Positions 17,675-27,972 of a stretch of 64,000 nucleotides of DNA are shown one piece after another (positions within the stretch are counted from its first letter, which is position 1; each line of letters opens with the position of its first letter). Both the position numbers and the translations under genes were made by a program. The notes below the pieces were generated by a model. It had not been told where the DNA came from. It saw only the letters and a program-made list of their open reading frames with translations, and searched no databases. This DNA is from Mannheimia haemolytica (GTDB taxonomy: Bacteria; Pseudomonadota; Gammaproteobacteria; Enterobacterales; Pasteurellaceae): the NCBI GenBank assembly GCA_900638155.1, contig LR134495.1, positions 1,798,001-1,862,000 of the forward strand. Direction: 5' to 3'.

Positions 17675-20077
17675 ATGGCACCAAGAAAAAAGAAAGCGAT
17701 TGAATTACCACTACTCCCATTGCGTGATGTGGTGGTTTTTCCTTATATGGTTATGCCGTTATTTGTAGGACGTGAAAAATCAATTCAAGCCCTACGCTCG
17801 GCGATGGATTCTAATAAACAACTGTTTTTAGTCACCCAACAAGATCCGAATAAAGAAGATCCGAATGCAGAAGATATGTATGGCGTAGGTGTAATTGCCA
17901 ACATTATTCAAATGCTAAACCTGCCGGACGGCACAGTTAAAGTGCTGGTGGAAGGGCAAACCCGTGCCAAAATCGAGCAAATTCACGATGATGAAAATGG
18001 CTTTTGGGCGGCAATTCAGCCGATGTATTCGGAATATGATGACGAAAACGAAGAGTTAAAAGCGATTGCGAAAACCACTTTAACCGAATTTGAAAATTAC
18101 GTTAAAAATAACAAGAAAATTCCGGCAGAAATTATTGCTAAACTGCAAAAAATTACGTTAGAAGACCGCTTGGCGGATACCATTGCCTCTAACTTAATTG
18201 CTCCGGTGAAGAAAAAACAGGAATTATTAGAGCAACCGAATCTGATTGCCCGTTTTGAAGCCTTGTTAATTGCGATGGCAACCGAGATGGATACGCTTGA
18301 AACCGAAACTCGGATTCGTAATCGTGTTAAACAGCAAATGGAAAAAAACCAACGTGATTACTACCTCAACGAGCAAATTAAAGCGATTCAAAAAGAGTTA
18401 GGTAATGGCGATGACGTTGAACAAAGCGAGTTAGATAAGCTTAAAGAGAAAATTGACGCTGCAAAATTACCGACCGAGGTAAAAGACAAGCTGAATACGG
18501 AGTTCAAAAAGCTCAAAGCAATGCCGCAAAGCTCTTCCGAAGCTACCGTTGTGCGTGGTTATATTGACTGGATTTTACAAATGCCGTGGCATAAAAAATC
18601 AGCGGTCAAAAAAGATTTAGCCCAAGCTCAAGAGATTTTGGATAAAGACCACTACGGCTTAGAACGAGTGAAAGAGCGGATTGTAGAATACTTAGCAGTG
18701 CAAAGTCGTCTAAATAAATTAAAAGGTCCGATTTTGTGCTTAGTTGGTCCGCCGGGGGTTGGTAAAACCTCGTTAGGGCAATCTATTGCCAATGCCACAG
18801 GGCGTAAATATGTGCGTATGGCGTTAGGTGGCGTGCGTGATGAAGCGGAAATCCGTGGGCATCGCCGTACTTACATCGGCTCAATGCCGGGTAGCCTAAT
18901 GATGAAAATGGCGAAAGTCGGCGTGCGTAATCCGCTGTTCTTGTTAGATGAAATCGACAAAATGGCTCAAGATATGCGTGGCGACCCGGCTTCTGCTCTG
19001 CTTGAAGTATTAGATCCTGAGCAAAATAAAGCCTTTAACGACCATTATTTAGAGGTGGATTACGATTTATCCGATGTAATGTTTGTGGCAACCTCAAACT
19101 CAATGAACATTCCGCCAGCATTGCTCGACCGTATGGAAGTGATTCGTCTTTCAGGCTATACCGAAGATGAGAAAATGCACATTGCTCGTGGTCATTTACT
19201 GGCTAAACAGCAAGAAAATAACGGACTAAAAGAGGGTGAGCTGACCGTTGAAGACAGTGCAATTTTAAGTATTATCCGCTACTACACCCGTGAAGCAGGC
19301 GTGCGTAGCCTTGAGCGTGAAATTGCGAAAATCTGCCGTAAAGCCGTGAAAGCTTTAGTATTGGATAAGAAATTAAAATCCATTACAGTTTCTGAGAAAA
19401 ATATCGAAGAATACTTAGGCGTAAAACGTTTTGACTACGGAAAAATGGATAGCCAAAACCGCATTGGCGAAGTGACCGGTTTAGCGTGGACAGAAGTTGG
19501 CGGTGATTTATTAACCATTGAAACTGCTTCTGTTGCAGGTAAAGGCAAATTCTCTTACACAGGTTCATTAGGCGATGTAATGAAAGAGTCGATTCAAGCG
19601 GCAATGGTGGTTGTACGCTCTCGTGCAGAAAAATTAGGCATTGCTGAAGACTTCTACGAAAAACGGGATATTCACGTTCACGTTCCGGATGGTGCAACAC
19701 CGAAAGATGGTCCGAGTGCAGGTATTGCGATGTGTACCGCATTAATTTCTAGCCTAACAGGTAACCCTGTGCGTAAAGAAGTAGCGATGACCGGTGAAAT
19801 CAGCTTGCGTGGCAAAGTATTGCCAATCGGTGGCTTAAAAGAGAAATTACTCGCAGCCCATCGTGGTGGCATTACCACGGTAATTATTCCGAAAGAAAAT
19901 GAAAAAGACCTAGAGGAAATTCCAGAAAATGCAAAAGCGGCGTTAGATATTCACGCGGTAGAAACCATTGATGAGGTATTAGCACTGGCATTAGAAAATC
20001 CGCCAATGGGGGTGGAAATATTGCCAAAAGCCGAAATTAAGGTGAAAAAACCTCGAGCTAAAGCCACAGTACAATAA
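17675..20077 (+). CDS. lon: ATP-dependent protease Lon
   Basis: 800 residues from ATG 17675 ([23 protein letters not shown]); an upstream ATG at 17639 would add 12 poorly fitting residues. Lon N-domain (1-200), coiled coil, AAA+ module with Walker [10 protein letters not shown] and Walker [11 protein letters not shown], and the Ser-Lys protease domain with the catalytic serine in [11 protein letters not shown] and Lys in the following [12 protein letters not shown] block. Degrades misfolded and regulatory proteins, probably including SulA-type and antitoxin substrates (the Phd-type antitoxin at 49.9 kb is a candidate by analogy). Confidence 0.97.
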   Translation: MAPRKKKAIELPLLPLRDVVVFPYMVMPLFVGREKSIQALRSAMDSNKQLFLVTQQDPNKEDPNAEDMYGVGVIANIIQMLNLPDGTVKVLVEGQTRAKIEQIHDDENGFWAAIQPMYSEYDDENEELKAIAKTTLTEFENYVKNNKKIPAEIIAKLQKITLEDRLADTIASNLIAPVKKKQELLEQPNLIARFEALLIAMATEMDTLETETRIRNRVKQQMEKNQRDYYLNEQIKAIQKELGNGDDVEQSELDKLKEKIDAAKLPTEVKDKLNTEFKKLKAMPQSSSEATVVRGYIDWILQMPWHKKSAVKKDLAQAQEILDKDHYGLERVKERIVEYLAVQSRLNKLKGPILCLVGPPGVGKTSLGQSIANATGRKYVRMALGGVRDEAEIRGHRRTYIGSMPGSLMMKMAKVGVRNPLFLLDEIDKMAQDMRGDPASALLEVLDPEQNKAFNDHYLEVDYDLSDVMFVATSNSMNIPPALLDRMEVIRLSGYTEDEKMHIARGHLLAKQQENNGLKEGELTVEDSAILSIIRYYTREAGVRSLEREIAKICRKAVKALVLDKKLKSITVSEKNIEEYLGVKRFDYGKMDSQNRIGEVTGLAWTEVGGDLLTIETASVAGKGKFSYTGSLGDVMKESIQAAMVVVRSRAEKLGIAEDFYEKRDIHVHVPDGATPKDGPSAGIAMCTALISSLTGNPVRKEVAMTGEISLRGKVLPIGGLKEKLLAAHRGGITTVIIPKENEKDLEEIPENAKAALDIHAVETIDEVLALALENPPMGVEILPKAEIKVKKPRAKATVQ

Positions 20078-20098
20078 AGTTCAATAATCTAAAATAAC

Positions 20099-20138
20099 AT
20101 AAGGTGCGACTTTAAGATTGAGTCGCACCTTATTTTTT
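20099..20138 (+). terminator. Intrinsic terminator of lon
   Basis: ATAAGGTGCGACT (20099-20111) pairs with 20121-20133, then TTTTT. Confidence 0.92.
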
Positions 20139-20153
20139 ATCTGTCATTTATCT

Positions 20154-20211
20154 ACAAGCGGTCTGTTTTATTCTATTTTTTGCAAAAATTTAGCAAAATC
20201 TGACCGCTTGT
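20154..20211. repeat. Inverted uptake-sequence pair between lon and ilvY
   Basis: ACAAGCGGTC (20154-20163) opposes GACCGCTTGT (20202-20211); between them lies TTTTTTGCAAAAATTT. The right copy touches the ilvY stop codon, so it may also end the ilvY transcript. Confidence 0.75.
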
Positions 20212-21101
20212 TATGCGGAATTGTCAGACAATAATTGCCAAAATGCCTTGATAATCGGCTCTTGCAAGCGTTTTTGCTGAACGCAAATGCCCAGCTCAAA
20301 CGGGGTGATCGGCGAGGGTAAATTCACATAAGAAACTTGATTATTCATCGGGCTATGCTTAATCACAATATCCGGCAGCAGTGCGACCCCAAAGCCTAGG
20401 GCGACCATCGGCACAATCGCCTCGTGTCCGGAGACAGTGGCATAAATAATCGGGTCTTTGATTTTTTGCTCTTTAAACCAACGGTCAATCCGTTTTCGAA
20501 CCGGCCCATTCACCGGCAAAATAAAGGGAATATTTTTCCAATCTATTGGTGATTGTTGCAAGAACTGGGTGGCTTGGCATGCCACACGAGGGGCAATAAT
20601 TGAGAGTTGAATATCATCAATGTAATGAAACACGATATTATTCGGCAGAAATTCCGGCTTACCCGCAACCGAAATATCTGCAGCCAATGACTGGACCTGT
20701 TCCACCGCTAAAGCCGGATCGCCGGTACTTAGCTTAATATCTACTTTAGGATATTTTTGGCGAAACCGCCCTAAAATCGGCGGCAAATGGCTGTAAGATG
20801 CCGTCACCGAGCAGAATACTTTCAACTCCCCCTCTAACTCCCCTTGAGCAGGCGACAACTGGTTTTGTAGCTGCTGCCACTCTGCCCAACCTTGTTGAGC
20901 AAATGCCAAAAACCGTTCTCCAGCCTCAGTTAAATGTACTTGTCGGTTATCACGCAGAAACAACGGCTGCCCGAGCTCCTCCTCCATTCGTTGAATATGG
21001 CGGGTAAGGGTGGAAGCCGTCATATAATTCTTCTCCGCACTACGAATAAAACTACGGCTTTGGGCGATATCTAGAAAAAGTTTAAGGCTTCGGAAGTCCA
21101 T
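20211..21101 (-). CDS. ilvY: LysR-type regulator IlvY
   Basis: 296 residues. Winged helix-turn-helix at about 18-40 (SFIRSAEKNYMTASTLTRHIQRMEEELGQ broken over that span), then an effector-binding domain that matches IlvY closely: CSVTASYSHLPPILGRFR, GPVRKRIDRWFKEQKIKDP, YATVSGHEAIVPMVALGFG. In E. coli IlvY senses acetolactate/acetohydroxybutyrate and activates the divergent ilvC. Here ilvC is absent; instead the start codon lies one nucleotide after the stop of a GT9 glycosyltransferase, so translation of the two is probably coupled. Confidence 0.9.
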   Translation of the reverse strand: MDFRSLKLFLDIAQSRSFIRSAEKNYMTASTLTRHIQRMEEELGQPLFLRDNRQVHLTEAGERFLAFAQQGWAEWQQLQNQLSPAQGELEGELKVFCSVTASYSHLPPILGRFRQKYPKVDIKLSTGDPALAVEQVQSLAADISVAGKPEFLPNNIVFHYIDDIQLSIIAPRVACQATQFLQQSPIDWKNIPFILPVNGPVRKRIDRWFKEQKIKDPIIYATVSGHEAIVPMVALGFGVALLPDIVIKHSPMNNQVSYVNLPSPITPFELGICVQQKRLQEPIIKAFWQLLSDNSA

Positions 21102-21102
21102 C

Positions 21103-22134
21103 TTATTTTAGCCACTCCGGTTTTATTGAAGCAAAGTCTAAATCATTCACGCTTTTGCTAAAACGGAGAATATGGGTTTCAGCCTGATTATTAGGGTGCC
21201 AATGTATAAAATTCTGTTCATCACTACTGTAAAAAGCAATGATCTTTTTGTTTAAGCCTGATGCAATATGCACGGTTGCAGTATCAGGTGAAATTAATAA
21301 GTCTGCAAAACGAATCAGTTCTATTGAATCAAAAACACTTTTGGTTTTCTCATACACAAATATATTTTTATACTGCTTAGTGAAGGAACACAATTTTTCC
21401 GTTACTTCAGGAAAAGTAAGTAAGACTATCGGTTTATCACTATGCTGTGCTAAGTAACTCAGCAGTTCATTAATTTTCTGCTCACTAAAACGTCTTGCCG
21501 AACCCGCACCAAAAAGATTTAATGTAATATAATTTCTAATTTGATTTTCATATAAATAATGCTGTATGGATTGGTTGCTTGTGGCATTTAGTGGCACATC
21601 ATACTGAGTTTCTATATTTTCAAACCCAATTAAAGCTAACGCATCTTGATAAATCTCTGAAAAATGCTGTTTTCTATCTACTACATTTAAATCGAACAAT
21701 CGATAATGTTGTTTTTGATAACCTACATAATGTTTGGCTGATATGGTGCGTAAAAATAAGAGATCACGGTTACGTAAAGTAACAGTCGGATCGATTACAA
21801 CATCATACTGCTCTTTTGCAAGTTGTTTGCCACAACGAATATAATCAGGAATACTTTTTGTCTTAACCAAATAGAGCTTATCAATATAAGGATTATTCTC
21901 AAATAAATATCGGTTTTTCTGTGAGCAAACCACCCCTATTTGGGTTTGGAGAGAATGTTTTTTTATTTCACGAAAAACAAAGGAGCTAACGATATAATCA
22001 CCAATTTTACCATCGTGGCGAAGAAATAGAATTTTATTGTGAATTTTCGATAATGTCAGATTATCTTTTTTACTATCTAAAATAGCTTTACCTATCGCCA
22101 ATCTTGCTTTTCTTAACGTTGCTTTAATATTCAT
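21103..22134 (-). CDS. GT9-family glycosyltransferase (heptosyltransferase-like)
   Basis: 343 residues. The N-terminal Rossmann half begins KILFLRHDGKIGDYIVSS, the GT9 opening with the likely catalytic acid in GD; the C-terminal half carries the nucleotide-sugar motif ISPDTATVHIASGLNKK. Family members transfer heptose to the inner core of lipopolysaccharide/lipooligosaccharide on the cytoplasmic face of the inner membrane. AT-rich relative to its neighbours. It is divergent from a second GT9 gene (47-nt gap) and runs into ilvY. Acceptor and exact sugar cannot be read from sequence. Confidence 0.8.
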   Translation of the reverse strand: MNIKATLRKARLAIGKAILDSKKDNLTLSKIHNKILFLRHDGKIGDYIVSSFVFREIKKHSLQTQIGVVCSQKNRYLFENNPYIDKLYLVKTKSIPDYIRCGKQLAKEQYDVVIDPTVTLRNRDLLFLRTISAKHYVGYQKQHYRLFDLNVVDRKQHFSEIYQDALALIGFENIETQYDVPLNATSNQSIQHYLYENQIRNYITLNLFGAGSARRFSEQKINELLSYLAQHSDKPIVLLTFPEVTEKLCSFTKQYKNIFVYEKTKSVFDSIELIRFADLLISPDTATVHIASGLNKKIIAFYSSDEQNFIHWHPNNQAETHILRFSKSVNDLDFASIKPEWLK

Positions 22135-22181
22135 TTTTACTTACTATAACCAGTCATTAAAAGAATCAAACTATTATAGAG

Positions 22182-23237
22182 ATGAAATCCTTAGTTATAA
22201 AACTTTTTGGCACAAAAAAAGAGAAAAAAACCTTCGATTTTCGCCAAATAGAATCCGTGTTACTCAAACCTATCGGCGATGCCATTGGCGATGCCGTTGT
22301 TCACATCGCCCATTTGGAGCAAATTAAACAAGCTCTACCAAATGTAAAAATAGCCGTTTTAGTTACATCTCGTAACAAATTGATTTTCTCTCAAGCAAAC
22401 GTGGTAGATATGATCTTAGAAGATAAAGTGTCCACTTATCTATCGCAGCGGGGACATTGGGATCTTTATTTAGATTTCAAACCGACATTTACCACCAAAA
22501 GTATTATTTTAGATAGTATTTTAAAGCCTAAATTTATTATTAACTTCGGTAAAAAACAGAAAAGTATTTACAATTTAGATACCGTAAAAAATTACGATTT
22601 CACTACTATCTTTCCAAAGCAGGTTCATTTTGCTGACTATCTCAACTATGCTATTTTTGCTGATTTTTTAGAAAAAAATCAGGTCAATTATAATTTAACC
22701 ATTCATAATGAACTAAGCAGCTTTGCAAATACGCTATGGCAAGAGAAGAAAATCCGATTACTACTGAATCCTCAAGGTAGTATGCGTGAAATTCCTACTC
22801 AAGAATTATCAGAGCTATTATCTATGATTGATAAAAGATATGTTCAACATATTAGTTGCTTGATGACCAATACAACCAATAGTGCCGAATATTTATCAAG
22901 ACTGGAAACTCCGCTTGAAATAGAGCTCGCTCCTAGTAGTGATATTTTAGGTTATTGTGCATTAGTCAATTCTTCAGATATTGTGATTGCAGTTGATGGA
23001 GGTGGAGTTCATATTTCTTGTGCATTAGGAAAAAAATTGCTCTCATTTTATGCCAACCACCCGGCTAATATTGCACGCTGGTATCCAAAGCCTAAAAAAG
23101 ATATTGAAACTTTTATGGTTATCGCAAACAAATGGACTGAGGATAATAATGATACTCGAGGTTTTTCTCTTGTAGCCCCTGCAAAATGGTTAAATAACCA
23201 ATTTGCAAAATTGCTAGAAAAATACACCGCTTGTTAA
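22182..23237 (+). CDS. Second GT9-family glycosyltransferase (heptosyltransferase-like)
   Basis: 351 residues, a diverged paralogue of the gene on the opposite strand: SVLLKPIGDAIGDAVVHIAHLEQI at the N-terminus (broken here at about residue 26-48) and AVDGGGVHISCALGKK in the sugar-nucleotide half. Probably adds a heptose or related sugar in LOS core synthesis. AT-rich. The two genes share a 47-nt divergent promoter region and so may be co-regulated. A uptake-sequence core ACCGCTTGT overlaps the 3' end at about 23227. Confidence 0.78.
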   Translation: MKSLVIKLFGTKKEKKTFDFRQIESVLLKPIGDAIGDAVVHIAHLEQIKQALPNVKIAVLVTSRNKLIFSQANVVDMILEDKVSTYLSQRGHWDLYLDFKPTFTTKSIILDSILKPKFIINFGKKQKSIYNLDTVKNYDFTTIFPKQVHFADYLNYAIFADFLEKNQVNYNLTIHNELSSFANTLWQEKKIRLLLNPQGSMREIPTQELSELLSMIDKRYVQHISCLMTNTTNSAEYLSRLETPLEIELAPSSDILGYCALVNSSDIVIAVDGGGVHISCALGKKLLSFYANHPANIARWYPKPKKDIETFMVIANKWTEDNNDTRGFSLVAPAKWLNNQFAKLLEKYTAC

Positions 23238-23260
23238 TTTTATATAGATATATAAGCAAA

Positions 23261-23287
23261 ACAAAACCCCGCATTAGCGGGGTTTGC
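23261..23287. terminator. Bidirectional terminator between the GT9 gene and rpmE
   Basis: AAACCCCGC (23264-23272), loop ATTA, GCGGGGTTT (23277-23285). Confidence 0.9.
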
Positions 23288-23297
23288 AATAATTAAA

Positions 23298-23510
23298 TTA
23301 TCTTGAGCTTGGAATGCTGAAACGTTTGTTAAAGCGTTCAACACGACCACCGGTGTCAACAACACGTTGTTTACCAGTATAGAACGGGTGGCAGTTGCCA
23401 CATACGTCTAAGTTTAAATCTTTACCCACTGTTGAGCGAGTTTTAACTACATTACCGCAAGAGCAAGTTGCCGTAATTTCTTTATATTCTGGGTGAATAC
23501 CTTGTTTCAT
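23298..23510 (-). CDS. rpmE: 50S ribosomal protein L31, zinc-binding type
   Basis: 70 residues with the complete zinc set, Cys16, Cys18, Cys37 and Cys40, and the family block [21 protein letters not shown]. The zinc-containing paralogue is normally used when zinc is sufficient. GGGGAACC before the ATG is the ribosome site. Confidence 0.97.
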   Translation of the reverse strand: MKQGIHPEYKEITATCSCGNVVKTRSTVGKDLNLDVCGNCHPFYTGKQRVVDTGGRVERFNKRFSIPSSR

Positions 23511-23540
23511 TGGGGAACCTCATAAGAAGCCATATCGCCG

Positions 23541-23572
23541 CCTATCTTGTTAGAATCTCTACCGCTGATAGG
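23541..23572 (-). promoter_or_regulatory. Hairpin in the rpmE leader, possible L31 autoregulatory element
   Basis: CCTATC (23572-23567 on the minus strand) can pair with GATAGG (23546-23541) around a 20-nt loop, about 30 nt before the start codon. Leader elements bound by L31 are known in gamma-proteobacteria; the match here is by position and structure only. Confidence 0.35.
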
Positions 23573-23757
23573 TACCATATGTAATTAATAAAAATGTTGA
23601 GCAAATGCTCAACGCCAAAAAGAGTGCGTATTTTAGAGAAATTTGTTGCCTAGATCAACTACTAAACATTCGCTTTATCAAGAAAATATTGTATTAGGAA
23701 AAAACCGTCTATTAAAATCAAATCCAATCAAAACAAATCACAATTTAATCATTTTTT

Positions 23758-23773
23758 TGTGATACAGATCACA
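23758..23773 (+). promoter_or_regulatory. CRP binding site upstream of tktA
   Basis: TGTGATACAGATCACA is a perfect TGTGA-N6-TCACA palindrome. Relative to a candidate -35 TTGAGT (23790-23795) and -10 TAGAAT (23814-23819), its centre falls near -60, the class I activation position. Confidence 0.85.
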
Positions 23774-23873
23774 TTTCTCATTTCCATTTTTGAGTTTTTC
23801 TAGCAAAATAGTGTAGAATCCAATTCGATATCCTTTCCATTTTATATAACATTCTCGATTAGGAGTAACACAA

Positions 23874-25880
23874 ATGACAGAACGTAAAGTGCTAGCGAAT
23901 GCAATTCGTTTTTTAAGTATGGATGCTGTACAAAAAGCTAACTCAGGCCACCCAGGCGCACCAATGGGTATGGCTGATATTGCAGAAGTTTTATGGCGTG
24001 ATTTTTTAAAACACAATCCAACTAATCCTAAATGGGCAGATCGTGACCGTTTTGTTCTGTCTAACGGACACGGTTCAATGTTAATCTATAGCTTACTTCA
24101 TTTAACCGGCTATGATCTCTCTATTGAAGATTTAAAACAGTTCCGTCAGTTACATTCTAAAACACCTGGTCACCCTGAATATGGTTATGCACCGGGCGTT
24201 GAAACCACCACAGGCCCGTTAGGTCAAGGTATTACCAATGCGGTCGGTATGGCGATTGCGGAAAAAACCCTTGCAGCACAATTTAACCGTGAAGGTCATA
24301 AAATTGTCGATCACTACACCTACGCATTCTTAGGCGATGGCTGTTTAATGGAAGGTATCTCGCACGAAGCCTGCTCCCTTGCGGGTACATTAGGCTTAGG
24401 CAAACTGATTGCATTCTACGATGATAACAATATTTCTATTGACGGCCACGTTGATGGTTGGTTCACCGATGATACCGCCCAACGCTTTGAATCTTATGGC
24501 TGGCAAGTTATCCGCAATGTAGATGGACATAACCCTGAGCAAATTAAATTTGCGATTGAAAATGCGCAAGCTGAAACCGAGCGCCCGACCTTAATTATTT
24601 GTAAAACCATTATCGGCTATGGTTCACCAAATAAATCAAACTCCCACGATTGCCACGGTGCGCCATTAGGTGATGCTGAAATCCAAGCTGCTCGTGAATT
24701 TTTAGGTTGGGAGCACGCCCCATTTGTAATTCCAGCTGAAATTTATGCAGAGTGGGACGCAAAAGCAAAAGGTACATTAGCAGAAAAAGATTGGAACTCT
24801 AAATTTGCTGCTTATGAAGCGGCATACCCTGAACTAGCCGCTGAATTTAAACGCCGTTACGCAGGCGAATTACCGGCTAACTGGGAAGCTGAAAGCAAAG
24901 CTTTTATTGAAAAATTACAAGCAAATCCGGCAACCATTGCAAGCCGTAAAGCATCACAAAATGCAATCGAAGCTTACGCGCCAATCTTACCTGAATTCCT
25001 CGGCGGCTCAGCTGACTTAGCAAGCTCTAACTTAACCTTATGGTCTGGCTCAAAACCGATTCGTGCGGAACACAATGTAGATGGTAACTACATCAACTAC
25101 GGCGTGCGTGAATTCGGTATGTCTGCGATTATGAACGGGATTGCCCTACACGGTGGTTTCATTCCTTACGGTGCAACCTTCTTAATGTTCTACGAATATG
25201 CACACAATGCGGTGCGTATGGCAGCCTTAATGAAGCAACGTGCCTTATTTGTTTATACACACGACTCCATCGGTTTAGGTGAAGACGGCCCGACCCACCA
25301 ACCTGTAGAACAAACTGCTTCATTACGCCAAATTCCAAACTTAGAAACCTGGCGTCCGGCAGACCAAGTAGAATCTGCTGTTGCTTGGAAAGCGGCGGTA
25401 GAACGTAAAGACGGCCCGACAGCACTAATCTTTACCCGCCAAAATCTGGCTCAACAACAACGTACTGCGGAGCAATTAGCCAATGTAGCTCGTGGTGGTT
25501 ATATCTTGCGTGAATGTTGCGAAAAAGGTAGTTGCCCGGATTTAATCTTAATTGCAACCGGTTCTGAAGTAGATTTAGCAATGAAAGCCGCTGATGTATT
25601 AGATGCAGAAGGCGTGAAAGTACGTGTGGTTTCAATGCCAAGCACCAATGTGTTTGACAAACAAGATGAAGCCTATCGTGAATTGGTATTACCACGTTCA
25701 GTCACTAAACGTGTGGCGATTGAAGCTCAATTAGCTGACTTCTGGTATAAATATGTCGGCTTTGATGGTCGAATTGTAGGTATGAATAGCTTTGGTGAAT
25801 CCGCACCAGCAGATCAATTATTCAAACTCTTCGGCTTTACCGTTGAAAACGTGGTTGCTAAAGCAAAAGAAATCTTATAA
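23874..25880 (+). CDS. tktA: Transketolase
   Basis: 668 residues, normal length. Thiamine diphosphate-binding domain starts [19 protein letters not shown] and includes [10 protein letters not shown], and the GDGCLMEG Mg-ThDP motif at about 155; pyrimidine domain from about 350 and C-terminal domain from about 530. Moves two-carbon units in the non-oxidative pentose phosphate pathway. TAGGAG ribosome site. The CRP site suggests cAMP control, which would link pentose metabolism to carbon supply. Confidence 0.96.
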   Translation: MTERKVLANAIRFLSMDAVQKANSGHPGAPMGMADIAEVLWRDFLKHNPTNPKWADRDRFVLSNGHGSMLIYSLLHLTGYDLSIEDLKQFRQLHSKTPGHPEYGYAPGVETTTGPLGQGITNAVGMAIAEKTLAAQFNREGHKIVDHYTYAFLGDGCLMEGISHEACSLAGTLGLGKLIAFYDDNNISIDGHVDGWFTDDTAQRFESYGWQVIRNVDGHNPEQIKFAIENAQAETERPTLIICKTIIGYGSPNKSNSHDCHGAPLGDAEIQAAREFLGWEHAPFVIPAEIYAEWDAKAKGTLAEKDWNSKFAAYEAAYPELAAEFKRRYAGELPANWEAESKAFIEKLQANPATIASRKASQNAIEAYAPILPEFLGGSADLASSNLTLWSGSKPIRAEHNVDGNYINYGVREFGMSAIMNGIALHGGFIPYGATFLMFYEYAHNAVRMAALMKQRALFVYTHDSIGLGEDGPTHQPVEQTASLRQIPNLETWRPADQVESAVAWKAAVERKDGPTALIFTRQNLAQQQRTAEQLANVARGGYILRECCEKGSCPDLILIATGSEVDLAMKAADVLDAEGVKVRVVSMPSTNVFDKQDEAYRELVLPRSVTKRVAIEAQLADFWYKYVGFDGRIVGMNSFGESAPADQLFKLFGFTVENVVAKAKEIL

Positions 25881-25900
25881 TGAAACAATAAGATAAAGAA

Positions 25901-25928
25901 AAGCGGGAATTAACTTCCCGCTTTTTTG
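25901..25928 (+). terminator. Intrinsic terminator of tktA
   Basis: AAGCGGGAA (25901-25909), loop TTAAC, TTCCCGCTT (25915-25923), then T-run. Confidence 0.9.
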
Positions 25929-25944
25929 TTGAACAACTGTTATG

Positions 25945-26002
25945 ACAAGCGGTGAAATTTCAGCGATTTTTTGCAAAAAGTTAGCGAAATATGACCGCTT
26001 GT
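25945..26002. repeat. Inverted uptake-sequence pair between tktA and the phoH-like gene
   Basis: ACAAGCGGT (25945-25953) opposes ACCGCTTGT (25994-26002); TTTTTTGCAAAAAG lies between. Positioned at the convergent ends. Confidence 0.75.
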
Positions 26003-26005
26003 AAG

Positions 26006-27079
26006 CTATAAAATTTCAGCTTGAGCAAGAATTTTTTCTTGCTCTAAAGCTAATTTTTCCAGTTTTCGCTGTTCTTTACGCTCCTCATCAACCGCTTCCC
26101 ACGCATCATAGGCTTGCACAATTTTGGCAACCACAGGGTGGCGGACAATATCTTTGCTATCAAAGAAATTAAAGCTTAGTTCCGGCACGTCTTTTAGCAC
26201 TTCCATTGCGTGTTTTAAGCCCGATTTTTGGCTGCGGGGCAAATCCACTTGGGTAATATCGCCGGTAATCACCGCTTTGGAATTAAAGCCAATACGGGTT
26301 AAGAACATTTTCATTTGCTCGGTAGTCGTGTTTTGGCTTTCATCTAAAATGATGAACGCATCGTTTAAAGTACGCCCTCGCATATAAGCAAGTGGGGCAA
26401 TTTCAATCACACCACGTTCCATCAACTTTTGAGCTTTTTCAAAGCCAAGCATTTCAAACAGGGCATCATATAACGGGCGTAAGTAAGGCTCAATTTTTTG
26501 CCCTAAATCGCCGGGTAAAAAACCGAGCTTTTCACCGGCTTCCACCGCCGGACGGGTAAGTAAAATACGGCGGATTTCTTGGCGTTCAAGCGATTCCACC
26601 GCTGCCGCTACCGCTAAAAAGGTTTTGCCTGTGCCAGCAGGCCCGATTCCAAAGCTGATGTCATGGCTTAAAATATTCCGCAGATAGGCTTGTTGATGTT
26701 CACCACGAGGTTTAATCACCCCTCGCTTGGTTTTAATCGCTATTTCGCCTTGCGAGCCGGCTTGCCATTGGTTTTGTAGTAGCATTCGGCTTTCCTGAAT
26801 CGCCAAATGTATATCTTCTAAGTCCAATTCCTTAATTTTGCCTTTAATCGGGGCAGTTTCATTATACAGTTGCTTAATCAGCTTCACACTATTTTGAACT
26901 AAGGTAGCAGAATAGTGATTGTCATCTTCCGATTGAATCGTAAAGTTGAAGCCTGTTCGAGCAATAATGAGATTAAAACTTTTTTCAATTAAGGCTAAAT
27001 GCTCATCAAATGCCCCACAAAGCGATTGCAGACGAGCATTATCTTGCGGTTCTAAACTAAAAATAATTTCGTTCAACAT
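26006..27079 (-). CDS. PhoH-family ATPase (YbeZ-like)
   Basis: 357 residues. PhoH ATPase domain from about 130, with Walker A GPAGTGKT and Walker B FIILDESQN, plus the ITGDITQVDLP motif; a KH-like N-terminal region and a charged C-terminal tail. YbeZ proteins associate with the rRNA endonuclease YbeY. In E. coli ybeZ-ybeY-ybeX-lnt are together; here corC-lnt are 13 kb away and this gene instead follows fadR by 11 nt. No ybeY is visible next to it. Confidence 0.88.
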   Translation of the reverse strand: MLNEIIFSLEPQDNARLQSLCGAFDEHLALIEKSFNLIIARTGFNFTIQSEDDNHYSATLVQNSVKLIKQLYNETAPIKGKIKELDLEDIHLAIQESRMLLQNQWQAGSQGEIAIKTKRGVIKPRGEHQQAYLRNILSHDISFGIGPAGTGKTFLAVAAAVESLERQEIRRILLTRPAVEAGEKLGFLPGDLGQKIEPYLRPLYDALFEMLGFEKAQKLMERGVIEIAPLAYMRGRTLNDAFIILDESQNTTTEQMKMFLTRIGFNSKAVITGDITQVDLPRSQKSGLKHAMEVLKDVPELSFNFFDSKDIVRHPVVAKIVQAYDAWEAVDEERKEQRKLEKLALEQEKILAQAEIL

Positions 27080-27090
27080 TCTACCTTCTG

Positions 27091-27816
27091 TTAAAGCTGA
27101 CCAAAGCTTTCAGGAATATTAGCGGATAATTTTTGCCAAATTTCACCACTAGATTGGCGATTTTTAGCCATACAAGCGGCCGCTTTTTCGCTATCTTTTG
27201 CAATACAGGCAGCTAATAATACTCTGTAAAAACTTAACGTTAATTGGCGATTATTTTCATCAGCAAAGAAAATTTTTGCGACTTGATGATACATTGATTT
27301 AAAGCTATTTAAGATCAATGCATACACGGGCTTATTAGCTAAAAAAGTAAATTGTCTGAATAACTTATAATCAAATTCAGCATAAGCAGCTGCTGTATTT
27401 TCTAATTCATTTAGCCCATCAAAGAGTTTAGCACTTGCTTCAGGAGCAAGGTAAATCGCTTCTGGAATATAAGCCTCCGCCATACGAGTACGTAATGACA
27501 CCACATTGGCAATTACCACTGGAAGATAGCTTTTATCAAGCTTAATGATAGTGCCAATAATATTAGGCCCGGAAGTTTCCCAAATATCATTCACTCTTGT
27601 TGGTTTTCCATGCTGAATACTTAACCAGCCTTCTCGCGCTAGACGTTGTAGGACTTCACGTAAAGTTGTTCTTGTTACCCCAATGCGCTCTGCTAGCTCT
27701 CGCTCGGCAGGAAGATCAGAGCCGGCAGGGAAATGATTATTCCAAATACTCTTTACAATATATTCTTCCGCTAATGCTGCCGGGCTCTGCGCTTTTAAAA
27801 TATCACTGTGACCCAT
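27091..27816 (-). CDS. fadR: Fatty acid metabolism regulator FadR
   Basis: 241 residues. GntR-type winged helix at 20-75 (LPAERELAERIGVTRTTLRE) with WLSIQHGKPTRVN, then the all-helical FadR acyl-CoA domain. FadR represses fatty-acid degradation and activates fab genes; acyl-CoA releases it. The gene is divergent from nhaB, the same order as in E. coli (fadR, nhaB, dsbB). Confidence 0.93.
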   Translation of the reverse strand: MGHSDILKAQSPAALAEEYIVKSIWNNHFPAGSDLPAERELAERIGVTRTTLREVLQRLAREGWLSIQHGKPTRVNDIWETSGPNIIGTIIKLDKSYLPVVIANVVSLRTRMAEAYIPEAIYLAPEASAKLFDGLNELENTAAAYAEFDYKLFRQFTFLANKPVYALILNSFKSMYHQVAKIFFADENNRQLTLSFYRVLLAACIAKDSEKAAACMAKNRQSSGEIWQKLSANIPESFGQL

Positions 27817-27972
27817 TAATGCCCCCCAAGCATAAAATATACTTATCTAAAATCTAACTATTCTTTATTTCTAATCAATTATTGCGACTAAAAAGTTCAG
27901 TAATACTATTATCCTTTAATCTAAACTATATTACAATTGTAATATCTGTTTACAAATTTTGAGGTCCTTTAT

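Larger units (their letters stand above)
23511..23873. other. 363-nt divergent region between rpmE and tktA
   Basis: No gene seen. It holds the rpmE leader hairpin on the left, then an AT-rich stretch, and on the right the CRP site and promoter of tktA. No repeats or uptake sequence recognised. Confidence 0.6.
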
